Assembly: GCF_001544095.1 (NCBI RefSeq)
Contig: NZ_BCPT01000003.1
Coordinates: 62,001 to 126,000 of the forward strand
Direction: 5' to 3'
DNA: 64,000 nucleotides
Source: Enterococcus casseliflavus NBRC 100478
GTDB lineage: Bacteria > Bacillota > Bacilli > Lactobacillales > Enterococcaceae
In this document: piece by piece, positions 17,186 to 26,660 of the stretch
Layout: each line of letters begins with the position of its first letter
Position numbering within the stretch: position 1 is the stretch's first letter
Notes under the pieces: generated by a model
What the model saw: the letters and a program-made list of their open reading frames with translations, nothing else
What the model was told of the DNA's origin: nothing
Databases searched by the model: none
Made by a program: the position numbers and the translations under genes

Positions 17186-17237
17186 AAAAAGCGACTTGAA
17201 ATTGTTATAAAATGCCTGCAGGAGCCTTGAAAATCAA

Positions 17238-17247
17238 AGTGTACACT
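17238..17247. promoter_or_regulatory. Palindrome AGTGTACACT upstream of the PTS regulator
   Basis: A perfect 10-base palindrome 81 bases before the regulator start. It could be an operator for the PRD regulator or another factor. Short enough that chance is possible. Confidence 0.3.
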
Positions 17248-17327
17248 CCTTTTAATCATTCTTTAATCTAACAATTAGCCTTCTAATTTGGTACAGTAGC
17301 AATAAAATAGAGGTAGAGGGTGAGCGT

Positions 17328-18968
17328 ATGAAAATGAATTATTCGGGGACATCGGAACGAAGGATTTTGATTTTTAAACGGTTGATTGCTGGCGAGCACC
17401 TCAGCTATCAGCAGTTAGCAGAGGATTATTTCGTTTCCCGCAGCAGTATTGCAAAAGATATTTCTTATTTAAAAGAACTGTTTCAAAAAGAAAGCTTGCG
17501 CCTGAGATTTGATAATTCAGGTACATTTTTTGAAGGAAGTGAATCCCAGATCCATCGGGTGCTCAAACGCTTTTGCTTAATGATGCTGGATCAACCAGCG
17601 GCGTTTTCCTTGTTGGTGGAACCTGCGAAATACCAGGAAGTAAATCAGGCGTTTCGTCGAGCGTTAATGGAAAAACAAGTGGAAATGCCCGACAGCTACA
17701 TCCAAAGTATCGTCCTTTCCATCGTGCTGCTGATCGAACGGGCGAGTCATGCGGAAAACTTAGTGATTGAAGAAAATCGCCAAGTGGGGAAACTGTTTTT
17801 GGAGTTCGACAAATATCCGTTAGTCTATGAGCTACTGAAAGAAATCGAAGAACAGCACATTTATCAATTTTCACCAAAAGAAGTGCAATATCTAACCTAC
17901 CTGATTGTCGGTAGCGGCTTGAAATTTTTTATGAAAAGTGAAAAAGTTCCTTTCGTCTTTCGGGGAAAAGTGCGCAACTTGATTCAAAAAATCAGCGAAG
18001 GCTTAGGCACCGACTTGACCCAAGACAATCGATTGGAAGAAGATGTGACGATCCATCTGTATCAACTGCTGTTGCGGATCGAAGCGCAAACCACAGTCGT
18101 CAACCCTTTGTTAGAGGAAATCAAGCAAAACTATCCTGCCTTGTATGGCGTGGTCTGGTTCTCGCTCCATGATTTTTTGAAAGCGTATCAAGTGGGGATC
18201 TCTGATGATGAGATCGGATTTGTCACAATCCATTTTCAAGCAGCGATCGAGCGAATGCGCCGCATGAATAAAATCATTTTTGTCTGTCCCAATGGCGTCG
18301 GCACTAGCTCGTTTGTCTCTGCGAAAATTCGTCGCATTCTGCCAGAGATCGACAGTATCGAAACCGTTTCAGTTGAAAAATTAAAGCAGATGGACATCTC
18401 GGCGATCGATTTTATTATTTCAACCATCGATCTTGTCGGGATTCAAAAACCTGTGGTGCGGATCTCGCCTATGGTGACCAATCGCGACATGAAGCGGATC
18501 ATGAATCACTACATCGATTTAGTCATCGATAATGAGGCGGTGGTCGATCAAAATGGTTTACTTCTTCAAGCCCAATCGATGATCCAGCCAACCGTCTTTT
18601 TCGAGCGATTTGCCAGCAAAACAGAAGCCATCAATTTTCTGATCGAACAAACCCCTTTTAGTGATGAAAAACGAAAAGCGCAGTTTCAGCAATCCGTCAT
18701 TGAAAGAGAGCAGCTACAATCAACCTATTTAGATAATGGCTTTGCCATCCCTCATGGCAATCCAAATTATGTCGAAAAAACAGCCATCTCGATTTTGCTT
18801 TTGGATCAGCCAGTAGAATGGGGCAACCAAAAAGCCGACATCATTATTTTATTGATGATCCGAGAGGATGAGACGCAAAAGGTGGAACCAATGATGAAAT
18901 TGATCATGCAAGGAATCGAAAACAAAGAATGGTTCCTATCAAAAATGTTGGAGGTTAAATCAGAATGA
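17328..18968 (+). CDS. PRD-containing PTS transcriptional regulator (BglG/LicR type)
   Basis: Regulator (546 aa) controlled by PTS phosphorylation. Order: N-terminal helix-turn-helix (SYQQLAEDYFVSRSSIAKDI, about residues 25-45), two PRD segments (the second ending in FVTIHFQAAIER near 300), a GatB-like EIIB domain with CPNGVGTSS near residue 322, and a C-terminal type 2 EIIA domain with FAIPHGNP. The PRD and EIIA histidines and EIIB cysteine are present, so it can sense both general and specific PTS flux. It is directly coupled (ATGA overlap) to the EIIA gene and presumably activates this operon. Confidence 0.92.
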   Translation: MKMNYSGTSERRILIFKRLIAGEHLSYQQLAEDYFVSRSSIAKDISYLKELFQKESLRLRFDNSGTFFEGSESQIHRVLKRFCLMMLDQPAAFSLLVEPAKYQEVNQAFRRALMEKQVEMPDSYIQSIVLSIVLLIERASHAENLVIEENRQVGKLFLEFDKYPLVYELLKEIEEQHIYQFSPKEVQYLTYLIVGSGLKFFMKSEKVPFVFRGKVRNLIQKISEGLGTDLTQDNRLEEDVTIHLYQLLLRIEAQTTVVNPLLEEIKQNYPALYGVVWFSLHDFLKAYQVGISDDEIGFVTIHFQAAIERMRRMNKIIFVCPNGVGTSSFVSAKIRRILPEIDSIETVSVEKLKQMDISAIDFIISTIDLVGIQKPVVRISPMVTNRDMKRIMNHYIDLVIDNEAVVDQNGLLLQAQSMIQPTVFFERFASKTEAINFLIEQTPFSDEKRKAQFQQSVIEREQLQSTYLDNGFAIPHGNPNYVEKTAISILLLDQPVEWGNQKADIIILLMIREDETQKVEPMMKLIMQGIENKEWFLSKMLEVKSE

Positions 18969-19393
18969 AAGTGAAGGATTCTTTGCCTGAAAAGCATATA
19001 CAAACGGATGAGACAGTGACAGATTGGCGCTCAGCCGTAAAATTAGCCAGCCAGCCCTTGCTGGATGAAGCGCTGATTACGTCAGCTTACATCGAAGCGA
19101 TGATTCAAAGTGTGGAAGAAAATGGTCCTTACATGGTGTTGGCGGATTACTTTGCGCTGATGCATGCCCGTCCTGGAGAAGGGGTTTTGGAACAAAGTAT
19201 GAGCCTTTTAGTAACGAAACAGCCCATCGATCTTGAGGGCAAACCGGTGCGGATATTTCTTGTCTTAGCCGCCGCAGATAGTCAAAGCCATCTAGAAAGC
19301 TTGAAAGAGATCATGGCGATCTTTATGGATGAAGAAAAATACAACGTGATATTAAATGGCGATTGGGAACAAATTTGTCAATTATTCCAATAG
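18965..19393 (+). CDS. PTS EIIA component (ascorbate/mannitol-type fold)
   Basis: Cytoplasmic phosphocarrier (142 aa) with the active-site histidine in ALMHARPGEG near residue 65, passing phosphate from HPr to EIIB. Its sequence resembles the C-terminal EIIA domain of the regulator at 58499. AAATCAGAATGA links it by overlap to the regulator gene. Confidence 0.9.
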   Translation: MKVKDSLPEKHIQTDETVTDWRSAVKLASQPLLDEALITSAYIEAMIQSVEENGPYMVLADYFALMHARPGEGVLEQSMSLLVTKQPIDLEGKPVRIFLVLAAADSQSHLESLKEIMAIFMDEEKYNVILNGDWEQICQLFQ

Positions 19394-19405
19394 GAGGAAA
19401 AGGAT

Positions 19406-19687
19406 ATGAAAATTTTAGCAGTATGTGGATTTGGTGTAGGAAGCTCAATGGTATTGAAGATGACGATCGACAAGGTAATCAAAGAGTTAGGGTTGACGGC
19501 AACTGCCGAGAATACTGATTTATCGACGGCAAAAGCGACACCAGCAGATGTTTATTTTACGAGTAATGAATTATTGAATGAGTTAAAAGCATCCGTGAAA
19601 GCACCCGTTTATCCAATCAAAAAGTATATGGATAAAGAAGAAGTCAAACAGCAAATGGAAAAATTTTTAGCTGAAAGAGAGGGATAA
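19406..19687 (+). CDS. PTS EIIB component (lactose/ascorbate-like small EIIB)
   Basis: Small phosphocarrier (93 aa). The catalytic cysteine is residue 7 in LAVCGFGVGSSMVLKM. Receives phosphate from EIIA and gives it to the sugar in EIIC. TAGGAGG precedes the start. Two bases separate it from the EIIC gene. Confidence 0.92.
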   Translation: MKILAVCGFGVGSSMVLKMTIDKVIKELGLTATAENTDLSTAKATPADVYFTSNELLNELKASVKAPVYPIKKYMDKEEVKQQMEKFLAEREG

Positions 19688-19689
19688 TC

Positions 19690-20940
19690 ATGAATTTTGT
19701 CACGGATTATATTTTAAAAAATCCGCCAGTCCTACTGGGGATCATTGCCATGATTGGGTTATTGGTACAAAGAAAACCTTTTGCAGAAGTCGTCAAAGGA
19801 ACCTTAACAGCTTCCTTCGGGATGGTGGCATTGACGGCTGGGGTAAATATGTTGGTGGGAACGATCGCACCGATCAATGCAGCGGTTCAAACCCAATTAG
19901 GCGTTGCTGTGTCAGATGGACTCTCTGACATCACCTTTACGGCAGAATACGGCGGAACAGTTGGTTTAGCGATGTTTTTCGGACTTGTCATTCATTTATT
20001 GATTGCTCGCTTTACACCTGTGAAGACGATTTTCCTCACCGGTCACATGTTGTGGTGGTTCCCATTTGTCATCGTCGCTGGGGGCGTTGAAGGCGGACTT
20101 ACCGGAATCCCATTGTTGATTTTAGGGGCGGTTCTATCTGCTTGTTACTGGTCCTTCATGCCATGGATCATGCGTAAATATGTGTGGGATGCCACAGGCG
20201 ATGATTCATTCTTGATCGGTCATCCAACGGGGATCTTGTCATTGGTTTCAGGCTTTGTTGCAAAACGGGTCGGAAACAAAGAAAAATCGACGGAAGATTT
20301 GAAAGTGCCAGAAAATCTCTCGTTTTTCCGTGAAATATCGATTACTGGCGCGTTAGTGATGTTTTTGATGAATATCGTTATCGGTTTGATTGCGCCCGTA
20401 TTAGTTCCTGAAGGGGGCAACTTGGTGATGTTTGCGGTTGATGCTGGCTTGAACTTCGGTGCAGGACTATTGATCATGTTGTATGGGGTACGTCTATTGA
20501 TCAACCAAATCATTCCCGCCTTTCAAGGGATCGCAGAAAAAGTCGTTCCTGGAGCGAAACCAGCTTTTGATGTGCCCATCTTGTTCAACTATCGTCCAAA
20601 TGCTGTAATCATCGGCTTTATCGTGGCGATGATCACCTCAACGATTTTAGTGGTCATTGCCAATACGACCAACGTCTTTGGCATTTTGATCGTTCCTTTA
20701 GTCATCACCAGCTTCTTTGAATGTGGCGGTGCTGCGGTGATCGGCGAAGGGCAAGGGGGCTTGCGAGGTGCCATTATTGGTACGATCACAGCTTCTGTCG
20801 TTATGGTAGCACTCGTTGGGATCTCTGCAGCGATGTTCTCAACGACGATTCAAAACTGGATCTTGATTTTCGGTGGGAACGATTTATCTCTATGGGGCAT
20901 CCTTGGTGAATTGATCGGCAAGCTGTTTGGAGGGTTTTAA
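19690..20940 (+). CDS. PTS EIIC component (ascorbate UlaA/SgaT-like family)
   Basis: Polytopic sugar-transporting subunit (416 aa) of the ascorbate-type PTS family, with roughly ten hydrophobic helices, conserved LTAGVNMLVGTI, and GGAAVIGEGQGGLRGAIIG in the C-terminal half. It works with the two preceding proteins. Substrate cannot be named; L-ascorbate is only the founding member's substrate. The stop is followed immediately by the ATG of the SIS-domain gene. Confidence 0.9.
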   Translation: MNFVTDYILKNPPVLLGIIAMIGLLVQRKPFAEVVKGTLTASFGMVALTAGVNMLVGTIAPINAAVQTQLGVAVSDGLSDITFTAEYGGTVGLAMFFGLVIHLLIARFTPVKTIFLTGHMLWWFPFVIVAGGVEGGLTGIPLLILGAVLSACYWSFMPWIMRKYVWDATGDDSFLIGHPTGILSLVSGFVAKRVGNKEKSTEDLKVPENLSFFREISITGALVMFLMNIVIGLIAPVLVPEGGNLVMFAVDAGLNFGAGLLIMLYGVRLLINQIIPAFQGIAEKVVPGAKPAFDVPILFNYRPNAVIIGFIVAMITSTILVVIANTTNVFGILIVPLVITSFFECGGAAVIGEGQGGLRGAIIGTITASVVMVALVGISAAMFSTTIQNWILIFGGNDLSLWGILGELIGKLFGGF

Positions 20941-21678
20941 ATGTTTCAATACTTTGAAAAAGCAAAAGAACTATTGTCTATTGTAGAAGAAAAAGAAGCA
21001 CCAGCGATTGAGCAAGCCATTGAATTACTGACGCAAGCCAACTTGACCAAAAAAGCCATCTACATTTTTGGCGCAAGTCACGCTGGGATCTTAGCTGAAG
21101 AGATGTATTATCGAGCAGGTGGCATGATGACCATCAATGCGATCTTTGGAAGAGAACTGATGCTTGATCGCAGCCCAATCACCTTCACTAGTAAAATGGA
21201 GCGCTTAGAAGGCTACGGTAGTGCCTTGGCGGCGACCCAACCCTTTACAGCAGGTGATGTGCTGATCTTGCATTCGGTGTCTGGGCGAAACCCAGTTATC
21301 ATCGATATGGCGCTTCATGCCAAAGAAAAGGGGGTCAAGATCATCGCATTAACGAATCTTACCTATTCGAAAACAGTCACCAGCCGCCATACTTCAGGCT
21401 TGCGTTTGTTTGAAACGGCGGATATCGTCATCGACAATCATGGGGAGATTGGCGATGCAGCGTGTACGATTCCTGACGTCGAACAAAAAGTCGGCCCCAC
21501 ATCCACCGTAGTCGGCGCAACGATCTTAAATGCGATCATCGTTGAAGTTTGCCAAAAACTAAAAGAAGCCGGTGTCGACTATCCGCCGATTTTTTATTCA
21601 GCGAACCTAGATGGCGGGGATGAATTGAACCAATCCCTGTTTGAAAAGTACCAAGAAGCGATCCATTATCAGCTGTAA
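20941..21678 (+). CDS. SIS-domain sugar isomerase-like protein (UPF0309)
   Basis: Cytoplasmic protein (245 aa) with a single SIS phosphosugar-binding fold, UPF0309 type. Seen motifs: IYIFGASHAGILAEEMYYRA near residues 40-55 and the sugar-phosphate serine loop LILHSVSGRNPVIID near 115. As last gene of the PTS operon it probably binds or isomerises the imported phosphosugar; the amino-sugar preference of many SIS proteins suggests that type of substrate but this is inference. Confidence 0.88.
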   Translation: MFQYFEKAKELLSIVEEKEAPAIEQAIELLTQANLTKKAIYIFGASHAGILAEEMYYRAGGMMTINAIFGRELMLDRSPITFTSKMERLEGYGSALAATQPFTAGDVLILHSVSGRNPVIIDMALHAKEKGVKIIALTNLTYSKTVTSRHTSGLRLFETADIVIDNHGEIGDAACTIPDVEQKVGPTSTVVGATILNAIIVEVCQKLKEAGVDYPPIFYSANLDGGDELNQSLFEKYQEAIHYQL

Positions 21679-21729
21679 GTCAAGAGTTAGTCGTTCCTTA
21701 GCGAAGTAAGACGGTCAAAGAAACCATTC

Positions 21730-21766
21730 AAGACATTTTCTCCTTGCGAGAGAATGTCTTTTTTGT
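21730..21766 (+). terminator. Rho-independent terminator of the first PTS operon
   Basis: AGACATTTTCTC pairs with GAGAGAATGTCT, then six T. Confidence 0.85.
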
Positions 21767-22202
21767 AGTTACTTGTTAGAAAAGGACCGGAGCATAGGGA
21801 TGAAAAAGCGATTCAAGCAAAGAAGGCTTAAACTGGAATTGTGTATTTTTACTTAATAATGGTCTTTAAAAATAAAAATATATAAAATGTTAGCTAAAAT
21901 ATGAATAAAATACTACAAAACGATTGTTGTTTAACTTCCCGCTCGGTATAATTAGCTTGGGAGCTACAGCAAGACAACAAATAATGAATAAAAAATCTAC
22001 AAACCGTTGATTAGAAAGGAGCAGCTTATGGAGTAGGTAGAGAGGAAGATCGAAAAAAGACAACATTGTAAGAGTAACAGGTGGTGAATTCTTCCATATC
22101 TCTAACTTCCAACAATTAGCTGATTTTAACTAATGAAGAAATAATCATTTGATGGACATTTTTCATAAACTTCGAAAACCTTAGATGTAAGGAGTGAATT
22201 GA
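21767..22202. other. AT-rich intergenic region before the paralogous membrane proteins
   Basis: No gene is supported. The stretch is markedly richer in A+T than its left neighbour. It holds the promoter at 21924-21952 and then about 250 bases of leader. A good ribosome site at 22016-22021 leads only to the two-codon frame ATG GAG TAG, so it is either a leader peptide or chance. Confidence 0.5.
21924..21952 (+). promoter_or_regulatory. Promoter for the 22203 gene
   Basis: TTGTTG, 17-base spacer and perfect TATAAT, giving a leader of about 240 nt. Confidence 0.65.
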
Positions 22203-23738
22203 ATGCAATCAGATAAACGCATAACCGCAATGAATAAGAAAGAGGCTGATAGAGCAGATCCCTTATGTATCATTCTTTGTATTTTATTTATCTATTTCAC
22301 CATCTATCACTTTTTAGTTTTACCTGTAAAAGCAGCCGAAGTTTCAGATACTGATTCAATTCAGATAGAAGGCACCTTAGCCGCCATCCTTAACAGCGAA
22401 AGGAATACTAAAGAACCCACAGTTCCGCTCACTGAACCATTGCTGGAAATCGTCACAGAACTTCCTGATTCAGAATTAATGATTCCCTTTATTGAATTGA
22501 TTTATGCAGTGACACCAAGTGCGGGGCAAACGCTGGAAGAAGTCTATGTCAATGTAAACGGCGAATACGATCGACATTTGTATCAAAGAGCGATAGGGGA
22601 GCCGAAGGTCACAGAGCGAACATTTGGTGAAGCTCGTCTCTTTCTTTCTACCGATGAACAGGAGAGCCGATTTGAATTGGTCGCCGTCGATAGCAGTAAC
22701 AAAATGACTTATTATCCCATTGAGCATTCATTTTGGTTATCCGAAAATCCCGAACCACCGTCGCCGACTATCGCTGATGTAACGACGGAAGATTATTATG
22801 GGAAAGAAGTGACCTTTATTAATAACCGGCTCCATCTCCAATTGAACCATGAGACTTATACGCAAAAAAATGATGAAGGGTTCGAAACGATGCTTGACTT
22901 TGTTCTTGATGAATTTTCCTACTACGATATGGAACTGATTGCTGGACCAGACAGAAATGATCGAGTAGTGATCCAGTTGAAGCAAACCTCGTATGAGGAA
23001 CTGGACAGACTTATTTCTGATTTGAATCTTTTCACGCGTGATGTGATTGCCAATGGGAGGAGAGAGGAAATCAATTTAGCAGCAGCTGAACATCTCCCAA
23101 AAACAGAGGAACCTGTCAATCGTTCTGTAGAATTCAAACCAGAGATGCTTAAAATCGGCTGGGTACCTGGTTTGTTTTTCCGAAGGTATCAGGACAATGT
23201 GATATTGTTCAAATTTCATGAGGAATCCGCTTTTTTAAATCCAGAGTCGTTTCCTGAAACTTATCTTAGCAAGGCACTGATAAAAGAAAAAATCGATGAA
23301 GCTGTTGCAACGATTGGCGGCGTTCGTTTAGAAGAAAATCGACCTTCCTATCCTTATGTGGAAGTAGGCGTTGCAGGAAATACCCCAAGGAATTTAGTAA
23401 AAAAAGGGCAGCAACTACTAACTGATTATCCAGAGATATTTTCGGAAGCAAATTTAATAATCAGAGAAATTCAGAAACTTCATAATGTGTCAGATGTTTA
23501 TTTACCACGATGGCGTGTTATGAGCACCTTTGAAGAACGGAACTACCCTATCTGGGCAATCATCAACCCGAATGGCACAGTTTCGTCGTTAACGAGTATG
23601 GGTTGGCACGGCGTGACTGTCAGCATGGCGTTAGTGATAGGATTTGGTTCTATCGGCTTTATTGTGTTTATATTTGAACTTTTTGCTTGTCAAAGGGCAG
23701 AAAGACGGAAAAGTAATAGACAATCAGGTAAAAACTGA
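22203..23738 (+). CDS. Membrane-anchored protein of unknown family, paralog 1
   Basis: Not recognised. The 511-aa protein has an N-terminal hydrophobic segment (about residues 23-45) ending in PVKAAEV, which could be a signal-peptidase site, a long acidic extracytoplasmic part, and a C-terminal transmembrane helix (about 473-495, VSMALVIGFGSIGFIVFIF) with a short basic tail. This is the plan of a wall- or membrane-exposed protein held at its C-terminus. Its downstream neighbour repeats the whole plan with high identity in the first two thirds, for example PLTEPLLEIVTELP and VNVNGEYDRHLYQRAIGEP. GTAAGGAGTG precedes the ATG. Base composition is more AT-rich than neighbours, consistent with a lineage-specific gene. 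Confidence 0.85.
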   Translation: MQSDKRITAMNKKEADRADPLCIILCILFIYFTIYHFLVLPVKAAEVSDTDSIQIEGTLAAILNSERNTKEPTVPLTEPLLEIVTELPDSELMIPFIELIYAVTPSAGQTLEEVYVNVNGEYDRHLYQRAIGEPKVTERTFGEARLFLSTDEQESRFELVAVDSSNKMTYYPIEHSFWLSENPEPPSPTIADVTTEDYYGKEVTFINNRLHLQLNHETYTQKNDEGFETMLDFVLDEFSYYDMELIAGPDRNDRVVIQLKQTSYEELDRLISDLNLFTRDVIANGRREEINLAAAEHLPKTEEPVNRSVEFKPEMLKIGWVPGLFFRRYQDNVILFKFHEESAFLNPESFPETYLSKALIKEKIDEAVATIGGVRLEENRPSYPYVEVGVAGNTPRNLVKKGQQLLTDYPEIFSEANLIIREIQKLHNVSDVYLPRWRVMSTFEERNYPIWAIINPNGTVSSLTSMGWHGVTVSMALVIGFGSIGFIVFIFELFACQRAERRKSNRQSGKN

Positions 23739-23805
23739 TTCTCGTTGGCCATTCTTAAATTCTAATAGAATTCTGTTACCTCCAAAGAAGAAAGGAGCAA
23801 AGTGA

Positions 23806-25336
23806 ATGCAAGTCGCTGCGCAAATAAATTCAACCGAAGAGAAATTTTTTGAAAATATCTTTCCCATCTATAAAATCTTTAGTCTGTGTTTCTTTGCTCT
23901 TGCCATCTATCATATGACCAGTTGGCAAGTATTAGCAGCCGAAGGACCAACCGACCAGTCCCAAGGCGTCATAGCCGACATCCTCAACAGCGAAAGGATT
24001 ACCCCAGAACCTACAGAGCCGCTCACTGAACCATTGTTGGAAATCGTCACGGAACTTCCCAATTCAGAACTAATGGTTCCCTTTTTTGAATTGATTTATG
24101 CAGTGACACCAAGTGAGGGGGAAATGCTGAAAGAAGTCTATGTCAATGTGAACGGTGAATATGATCGGCATTTGTATCAAAGAGCGATAGGAGAGCCAAA
24201 GTTCACGGAGCGAACATTTGGTGAGGCGAGGCTTTTTCTTTCTAGTGACCAACAGGAAAGTAAATTTGAATTGGTCGCCGTCGATAGTAGTAACAAAAGG
24301 ACTTATTATCCCATAGAGCAGTCATTTTGGTTATCCGAAAATCCCGAACCACCGTCGCCGACTATCGCTGATGTAACGACGGAAGAGTATTCCGGTGAAG
24401 AAGTGACCTTCATTAACAATCGGCTCCATTTTCAACTGGATAGGGAGCGCTTTAATCAAGAATTCGGGTCAAACCATGAAACGGTTTTAGACAAATTGCT
24501 TTATGAACTTTCATATTTTGGTGGTGAACTTCTATCCGGTCCAGATAAAAATGATTTTGCAACAATTCGTTTGAAGGGAACTTCTTATGAAGAGCTTGAA
24601 AGGATTATACAGAAGTCAATCTCAGAATCCTATGGATTTATCGCTGATGGAAAGATCCAAGAGATAGCTTTAGCCACATCAGACTTATTGCCTAGTGAGG
24701 AAGAATCTGTCAACTGCTCCTTTGAGTTAAAACCTGAAATGGTGCGAGTTGGTTTTGTTCCTGGATTGTTTTTGAGAAGGTACCAAAACAATGTGTTGAG
24801 CTTTCAATTGCATGAAGAAACATCTTTTTTTGAATGCTGAAACGTTTCCAGAGACTTACCTTAGTAAAAAACTGATTGAAAACAAGATTGATGAAACAAT
24901 TACAGCAATAGATGGGATTCGCTTGGAAAGAAATCCTTCTAGTTATTCTCTTTTCCGAGTAAAGGTTGCTGATGGGACACCTAGAGAATTGATAAAAAAA
25001 GCCCAAAAACTATTGGCAGAGCACCCCAACATTTTTGCAGAAGCAGGTTTAGCTGTATTGGCAGACATAAAAACACCACGTTATGACACAACTCCTGAAT
25101 ACGAAAGAAAACCTCTTGATAGGCGATTAAATCACTTAGAACAACAAATATACCAATTTTGGGGAAGGATTAATGAAAATGGCACAGTTTCTTCAATGGC
25201 AGATATGGGCTTAAGAGGGCTGCCGACTATCGTGAAACTACTAGGAGGTGCCGGTCTATTTTGTGGCATTCTGAGTTTCGCCATCTTCATTTACCGAAAA
25301 AGACCTCCTCGCAAGAAACACGAGTTTTGGGGGTAA
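23806..25336 (+). pseudogene. Membrane-anchored protein of unknown family, paralog 2, frameshifted in a poly-T run
   Basis: Second copy of the preceding gene. Frame 1 runs 23806-24840 and stops after LHEETSFFEC; the homologous remainder continues from LNAETFPETYLSKK in another frame to 25336, ending in a transmembrane helix and basic tail. Removing one T from the seven-T run at 24825-24831 restores one protein of about 509 aa that aligns with paralog 1 (there FHEESAFLNPESFPETYLSK). So it is one gene broken by a single-base slip: pseudogene, slip-switched gene or sequencing error. AAAGGAGC precedes the ATG. The first half still encodes an N-terminal anchor. Confidence 0.85.
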
Positions 25337-25600
25337 CGTTCACTGATGGGCATGTGGAAAGTCCTTTCAAGCTGAAGGAAAACAGGGAAACGTTGTTGTC
25401 TTTAAGTGTCGAAACAGTGAAGGACAACCTTCTTTCGAGAAACCGACATTCGATTAAAAGCTGTGATGAACGCATAGCTGACGCTTGTCACCTTTAAGAA
25501 AATCGAAGTGCTAGCAAGGGAATTTCTGCCAAAAAGAATATTTTGATCGTACGACTTTGATCCACGCAAAGCTAACCACTGGAGCCTTGGTTACATAAAA
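25337..25600. other. Intergenic region without supported gene
   Basis: About 260 bases after paralog 2. Short open frames here lack ribosome sites and resemble nothing I recognise. No promoter or repeat stands out. Confidence 0.4.
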
Positions 25601-25640
25601 ACCTCTCAAAAGCAGCTGGTCGCTGATTTTTGAGAGGTTC
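25601..25640. terminator. Convergent terminator hairpin
   Basis: ACCTCTCAAAA pairs with TTTTGAGAGGT. On the minus strand the stem is followed by TTTTT, so it ends the aldo-keto reductase transcript and probably paralog 2 as well. Confidence 0.7.
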
Positions 25641-25685
25641 TGTCTGCCAAGAGATAGCTATGGTGTTTTTTTCAGTTGAAATTGT

Positions 25686-26525
25686 TTATTCAAATTCTTC
25701 ATACTCATTTGGGTCTTGACCATCGATGCGGCCGTCTGCTTTGTTTAACTGATTGATTTGATTGATTTCATCTTCAGTAAGTTCAAAGTCGAAGATCGCA
25801 AGATTTTCTCGTTGATGGGCGAGGTTTCTTGATTTTGGAAGGGGCAAAATGCCACGATCCACATGCCAGCGCAAGATGATTTGACCAGCTGATTTTTGGT
25901 ATTTTTCAGCTAATTCAGTGATCAGTGGTTCTTTCAGGGCATCGCTGCCACGACCTAATGGGCTCCAAGCTTCCGTTACGATGCCGCGTTTTTTGTTTTC
26001 TGCGACCATTCGTTCTTGGACCCAGTAAGGATGGATCTCAATTTGATTTAGTGCAGGAGTCACACCAGTTGCTTCAATGATGGCATCCAAATGTTCTGGT
26101 TCAAAATTGGAAACGCCGATGGAACGGATCAAGCCTAATTTTTGGGCGGTCACTAAGGCTTGCCAAGCTTCGACATATTTGCCGCGTTTTGGTAATGGCC
26201 AGTGGATCAAAAAGGCATCGAAGTAGTCGAGTCCCATGCGAGCAAGGGATTCTTGAATGCTGGTTAGGGCATCATCATAGCCATGGTATTTTCCTGGTAA
26301 TTTTGAGGTGATATAAAATTCTGAACGTGGGATACCCGAGCGACGGATCGCTTTGCCGACAATGCCTTCATTGTCATAATTGGTTGAAGAATCGATCAAG
26401 CGATACCCGTCGGCGATCGCTGCTTGCAGCTGGCTCAATCCTTCGCCACCTCGGATCTGATAGGTACCGATGCCCACTGCGGGGCGTAAATTGCCGTCGT
26501 TTAATGTCAGTAAAGGTGCTTTCAT
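25686..26525 (-). CDS. Aldo/keto reductase
   Basis: NADPH-dependent reductase of the AKR TIM-barrel superfamily (279 aa), cytoplasmic. The catalytic tetrad is visible: Asp and Tyr in DSSTNYDNEG, Lys in TSKLPG and His in FLIHWPLP. The family signature LGLIRSIGVSNF lies near residue 135, and the cofactor loop IPLPKSR is represented by LPLPKSRN. Substrate is likely a small carbonyl or dicarbonyl compound but is not predictable. GGAGG precedes the ATG. Monocistronic. Confidence 0.93.
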   Translation of the reverse strand: MKAPLLTLNDGNLRPAVGIGTYQIRGGEGLSQLQAAIADGYRLIDSSTNYDNEGIVGKAIRRSGIPRSEFYITSKLPGKYHGYDDALTSIQESLARMGLDYFDAFLIHWPLPKRGKYVEAWQALVTAQKLGLIRSIGVSNFEPEHLDAIIEATGVTPALNQIEIHPYWVQERMVAENKKRGIVTEAWSPLGRGSDALKEPLITELAEKYQKSAGQIILRWHVDRGILPLPKSRNLAHQRENLAIFDFELTEDEINQINQLNKADGRIDGQDPNEYEEFE

Positions 26526-26611
26526 AAAATGATTCCTCCTTTTCTTCTCTACATTCTACTCTAACGCTTTTTTGACAGGAACGTAACCAACTTGCTCAAA
26601 CAGACAAAGAA

Positions 26612-26657
26612 AAAAGAGCAACGGTTTCTGTTTCAGAAACAATTGCTCTTTTTGATC
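26612..26657 (-). terminator. Terminator of the Mn catalase gene
   Basis: On the minus strand AAAGAGCAA and TTGCTCTTT arms, extended by GTTTCTG/CAGAAAC, with a final T-run. Confidence 0.8.
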
Positions 26658-26660
26658 AAG

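Noticed and set aside
22030-22038. Two-codon leader peptide ATG GAG TAG after a good ribosome site
   Set aside because: Too short to support without conservation data; kept only as a remark on the intergenic region.
25261-25497. 78-codon plus-strand frame after paralog 2
   Set aside because: Begins inside paralog 2's membrane segment in another frame, has no ribosome site and no recognisable features.
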